64,000 nt of DNA, from NCBI RefSeq assembly GCF_002896855.1, contig NZ_CP021850.1:124001-188000 (forward strand). Reading direction: 5' to 3'. Positions 62,036-64,000 of the stretch are shown one piece after another. Numbering within the stretch: position 1 is the first letter of the stretch; each line of letters begins with the position of its first letter. The position numbers and the translations under genes are program-made. The notes below the pieces were generated by a model. That model was not told where the DNA came from and ran no database searches. It was given only the letters and a program-made list of their open reading frames with translations. The DNA comes from Clostridium thermosuccinogenes. Its GTDB lineage: Bacteria; Bacillota; Clostridia; Acetivibrionales; DSM-5807.

Positions 62036-62674
62036 CTAGTCATTGGTAGCCATTCTGTCAATGGGTCCGTTGTCTGCCGCAATTTCCTGAAGCTCAAAAA
62101 CTGAAATGGGAAACATGGGAAGTCCCACCACATAAGGGGTGATTTCATACGTCTGAAAATACACCACCAGAGCCTTGTCGGCGATATAGTAGTCCTGGTT
62201 GGGGCTTATACCTTTAAAGTTGTCCAGCAGTGGTATATCCCTTTCCGCAATCTGCTTTCTTATGTTCTCCGAAATCAGGCTTACATAATCACTGCCCGGC
62301 TTAAACAGATCACTTAATTGATATTCCCTTCCTGTCTGAATGTCAAAAGTGAGGGACTTGATCACTGTCAATCCATGGGCAGCCATGGGTGGGTAAGAAT
62401 AATTGCCGATATTTAGGCTTAGTATACCCCTTAAATTGGACTTTAGTTCGTACCAGCCTGTAACTTGGGTTTGTGGGTTCTCATAATATCCCTGTTGAGC
62501 TATAAGTTGAATGACAAGGTTATAAATCCTGTTGTTTATGCTCTGCTGCACTGCCATGTTTGGAAGTCCTGACACAACAGGATAAAAGAGGTTCATATTC
62601 GGCATCAAAAGCCTGCGGGTGAACACCATGACCGGCGGCATCACTGTATTCATCACCGTACTCATAACTATCAT
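62036..62674 (-). CDS. DUF3298/DUF4163-type protein
   Basis: 212 residues. The order LFYPVVSGLPNMAVQQSINNRI, then LSLNIGNYSYPPMAAHGLTVIKSLTFDIQTG, then YQLSDLFKPGSDYVSLISENI, and a final VVYFQTYEITPYVVG(L)P, matches the DUF4163 plus DUF3298 layout seen in RsiV-like and PdaC-like proteins of Firmicutes. No signal peptide or membrane segment is present, unlike most relatives; the N-terminal 20 residues are Met/Val-rich. ACGGAGC precedes the ATG. Convergent with the MYG1-family gene. Role unknown. Confidence 0.82.
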   Translation of the reverse strand: MIVMSTVMNTVMPPVMVFTRRLLMPNMNLFYPVVSGLPNMAVQQSINNRIYNLVIQLIAQQGYYENPQTQVTGWYELKSNLRGILSLNIGNYSYPPMAAHGLTVIKSLTFDIQTGREYQLSDLFKPGSDYVSLISENIRKQIAERDIPLLDNFKGISPNQDYYIADKALVVYFQTYEITPYVVGLPMFPISVFELQEIAADNGPIDRMATND

Positions 62675-62920
62675 TTCTGCTCCGTCAAAAATAATCCTGA
62701 TGTAAGTTTATTCCTACCGGGCGGAAAATGTGCTCGGTTACCACCGGGATGCAGCAAAAATTGAGGAAACAGGTCTTCTATGTCCGCAGACTGTTATATA
62801 TGCTTATGATGGCGCATATATCAAAAAACGTGAAAAAACCGTTCAATTGTCAATAAGTATCGGGAAGAAGACAGAGTGATAAGCATGTATAATCTATTTA
62901 ACAATAAGGAGGGTTTTATT

Positions 62921-64000
62921 ATGGGCATGACGATGACACAAAAAATACTGGCTGACCATTCCGGACAGAAAAGCGTCAAGGCAGGTCAGTTGATAAGCGC
63001 CAAGCTGGATATGGTGCTGGGCAATGATGTCACAACTCCTGTGGCAGTCAAAGAGTTCAGGAAAGCAGGGCTTAACAAGGTTTTTGATATAAATAAAATC
63101 GCTATAGTACCGGACCATTTTACTCCGAACAAGGATATCAAATCTGCCGAGCAGGTTAAGTTTATCCGGGAGTTCGCCAGGGAAATGGGTATTGTTAATT
63201 TCTTCGAGATAGGCCAGATGGGAGTGGAGCATGCGCTTCTTCCGGAAAAAGGTCTGGTTGTACCGGGAGATGTGGTTATAGGAGCTGATTCCCATACATG
63301 TACCTATGGAGCATTGGGAGCCTTTTCCACAGGTGTGGGAAGCACCGACATGGCAGCAGGTATGGCAAGCGGCGAAGCATGGTTCAAAGTTCCGGAAGCA
63401 ATAAGATTTGTTCTGAAGGGCAAGCCTTCAAAATGGGTAAGCGGTAAAGACGTCATACTTCACATAATAGGCATGATAGGAGTAGATGGTGCGCTGTATA
63501 AATCAATGGAGTTTACCGGAGAAGGCCTGAAGCATTTGTCGATGGACGACAGGTTTGCCATGGCAAATATGGCTATTGAGGCCGGCGGTAAAAACGGCAT
63601 TTTCGAAGTGGATGAGAAAACCCTCGAATATGTGCGGGAGCATTCAACAAAGCCTTACAAGGTGTATAAAGCAGATGAAGATGCAGAGTATGAGAAAACT
63701 TATGAGATAGACCTTTCCAGCATAAAGCCTACGGTTGCGTTTCCGCATCTTCCTGAAAACACCAGGACAATTGACGAGGTGGGAGATGTAAAAATACACC
63801 AAGTGGTGATTGGTTCATGCACCAATGGAAGGATTGAGGATATGAGGGTTGCGGCGGAAATTCTTAAAGGCAGAAAAATACATCCTGACGTGAGATGCAT
63901 CATCATACCTGCCACCCAGAAGATATGGAAGCAAGCTATGAATGAAGGCCTGTTTGATATATTTGTTGATGCTGGAGCGGCAGTAAGTACGCCTACATGC
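62921..64000 (+). CDS. leuC: 3-isopropylmalate dehydratase large subunit, 5' part
   Basis: The first 360 residues of an aconitase-superfamily enzyme of about 420; the frame runs off the window. [52 protein letters not shown] and the cluster ligand [20 protein letters not shown] are those of the LeuC branch; the second cluster cysteine is in STPTC at the window edge. With LeuD it isomerises 2- to 3-isopropylmalate in leucine synthesis. AAGGAGGG (62906-62913) sets the ATG. The leader 62675-62920 shows no T-box signature (no AGGGTGGNACCGCG). Confidence 0.95.
   Translation, partial: MGMTMTQKILADHSGQKSVKAGQLISAKLDMVLGNDVTTPVAVKEFRKAGLNKVFDINKIAIVPDHFTPNKDIKSAEQVKFIREFAREMGIVNFFEIGQMGVEHALLPEKGLVVPGDVVIGADSHTCTYGALGAFSTGVGSTDMAAGMASGEAWFKVPEAIRFVLKGKPSKWVSGKDVILHIIGMIGVDGALYKSMEFTGEGLKHLSMDDRFAMANMAIEAGGKNGIFEVDEKTLEYVREHSTKPYKVYKADEDAEYEKTYEIDLSSIKPTVAFPHLPENTRTIDEVGDVKIHQVVIGSCTNGRIEDMRVAAEILKGRKIHPDVRCIIIPATQKIWKQAMNEGLFDIFVDAGAAVSTPTC

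Noticed and set aside
62675-62920. Possible T-box or other leader riboswitch before leuC
   Set aside because: No T-box core, specifier stem or terminator could be identified; only short scattered complementarity is present.

Overview
This window looks like a chromosome segment of a motile, spore-former-type Clostridium (class Clostridia, low-to-mid GC). The evidence is the gene order comFC-yvyF-flgM-flgN-flgK-flgL-fliW-csrA-flagellin, which matches the Bacillus/Clostridium late-flagellar operon, plus a SAM-I riboswitch before metK, an M-box before a CorA transporter, S-layer homology domains, strong AGGAGG ribosome sites and frequent TTG/GTG starts. A cluster III / Acetivibrio-like relative is my guess only. 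No rRNA, tRNA, CRISPR array or intact transposase was seen.

Bases 1-12.4 kb are housekeeping: the 3' part of gdpP (c-di-AMP phosphodiesterase), rplI, dnaB, tilS, ftsH, a SAM riboswitch with metK, a small membrane protein, an intergenic block packed with inverted repeats (9013-9293), recD2 and comFC.

Bases 12.5-41.5 kb are a flagellar filament locus interrupted by a glycan-synthesis island. The front part has yvyF, flgM, flgN, two tandem flgK genes (the first with a von Willebrand A-like insert), a long flgL, fliW, csrA and flagellin with a CsrA-type hairpin in its leader. Then come a giant TPR/glycosyltransferase/methyltransferase protein, a glycosyltransferase-acyltransferase-glycosyltransferase fusion, and an AT-rich CDP-deoxysugar cassette: rfbF, rfbG, rfbH, a reductase/epimerase, a C-methyltransferase and a split transketolase. 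The cassette ends against an rfbB that has lost its NAD-binding N-terminus, followed by intact rfbA. flaG, fliD, fliS and a FliT-like gene close the flagellar part. The likely joint role is assembly, capping and glycosylation of the filament, with FliW-CsrA feedback on flagellin translation.

Bases 41.5-44.2 kb hold an M-box-controlled CorA transporter, a tiny convergent membrane protein and a radical SAM protein. Bases 44.4-58.4 kb are a Tad/Flp-type pilus locus: a Ser/Thr kinase fused to a degenerate CpaE-like domain, TadA, TadB and TadC homologues, a Flp-like prepilin, two TadE/F-like pseudopilins, a CpaB-like SAF protein, an S-layer homology protein and a 1787-residue secreted multidomain protein. 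The right end (58.5-64 kb) carries a coiled-coil protein, an AraC-type regulator, a possible IS200/IS605-type end relic, a MYG1-family protein, a DUF3298-type protein on the minus strand, and the 5' part of leuC, which runs off the window.
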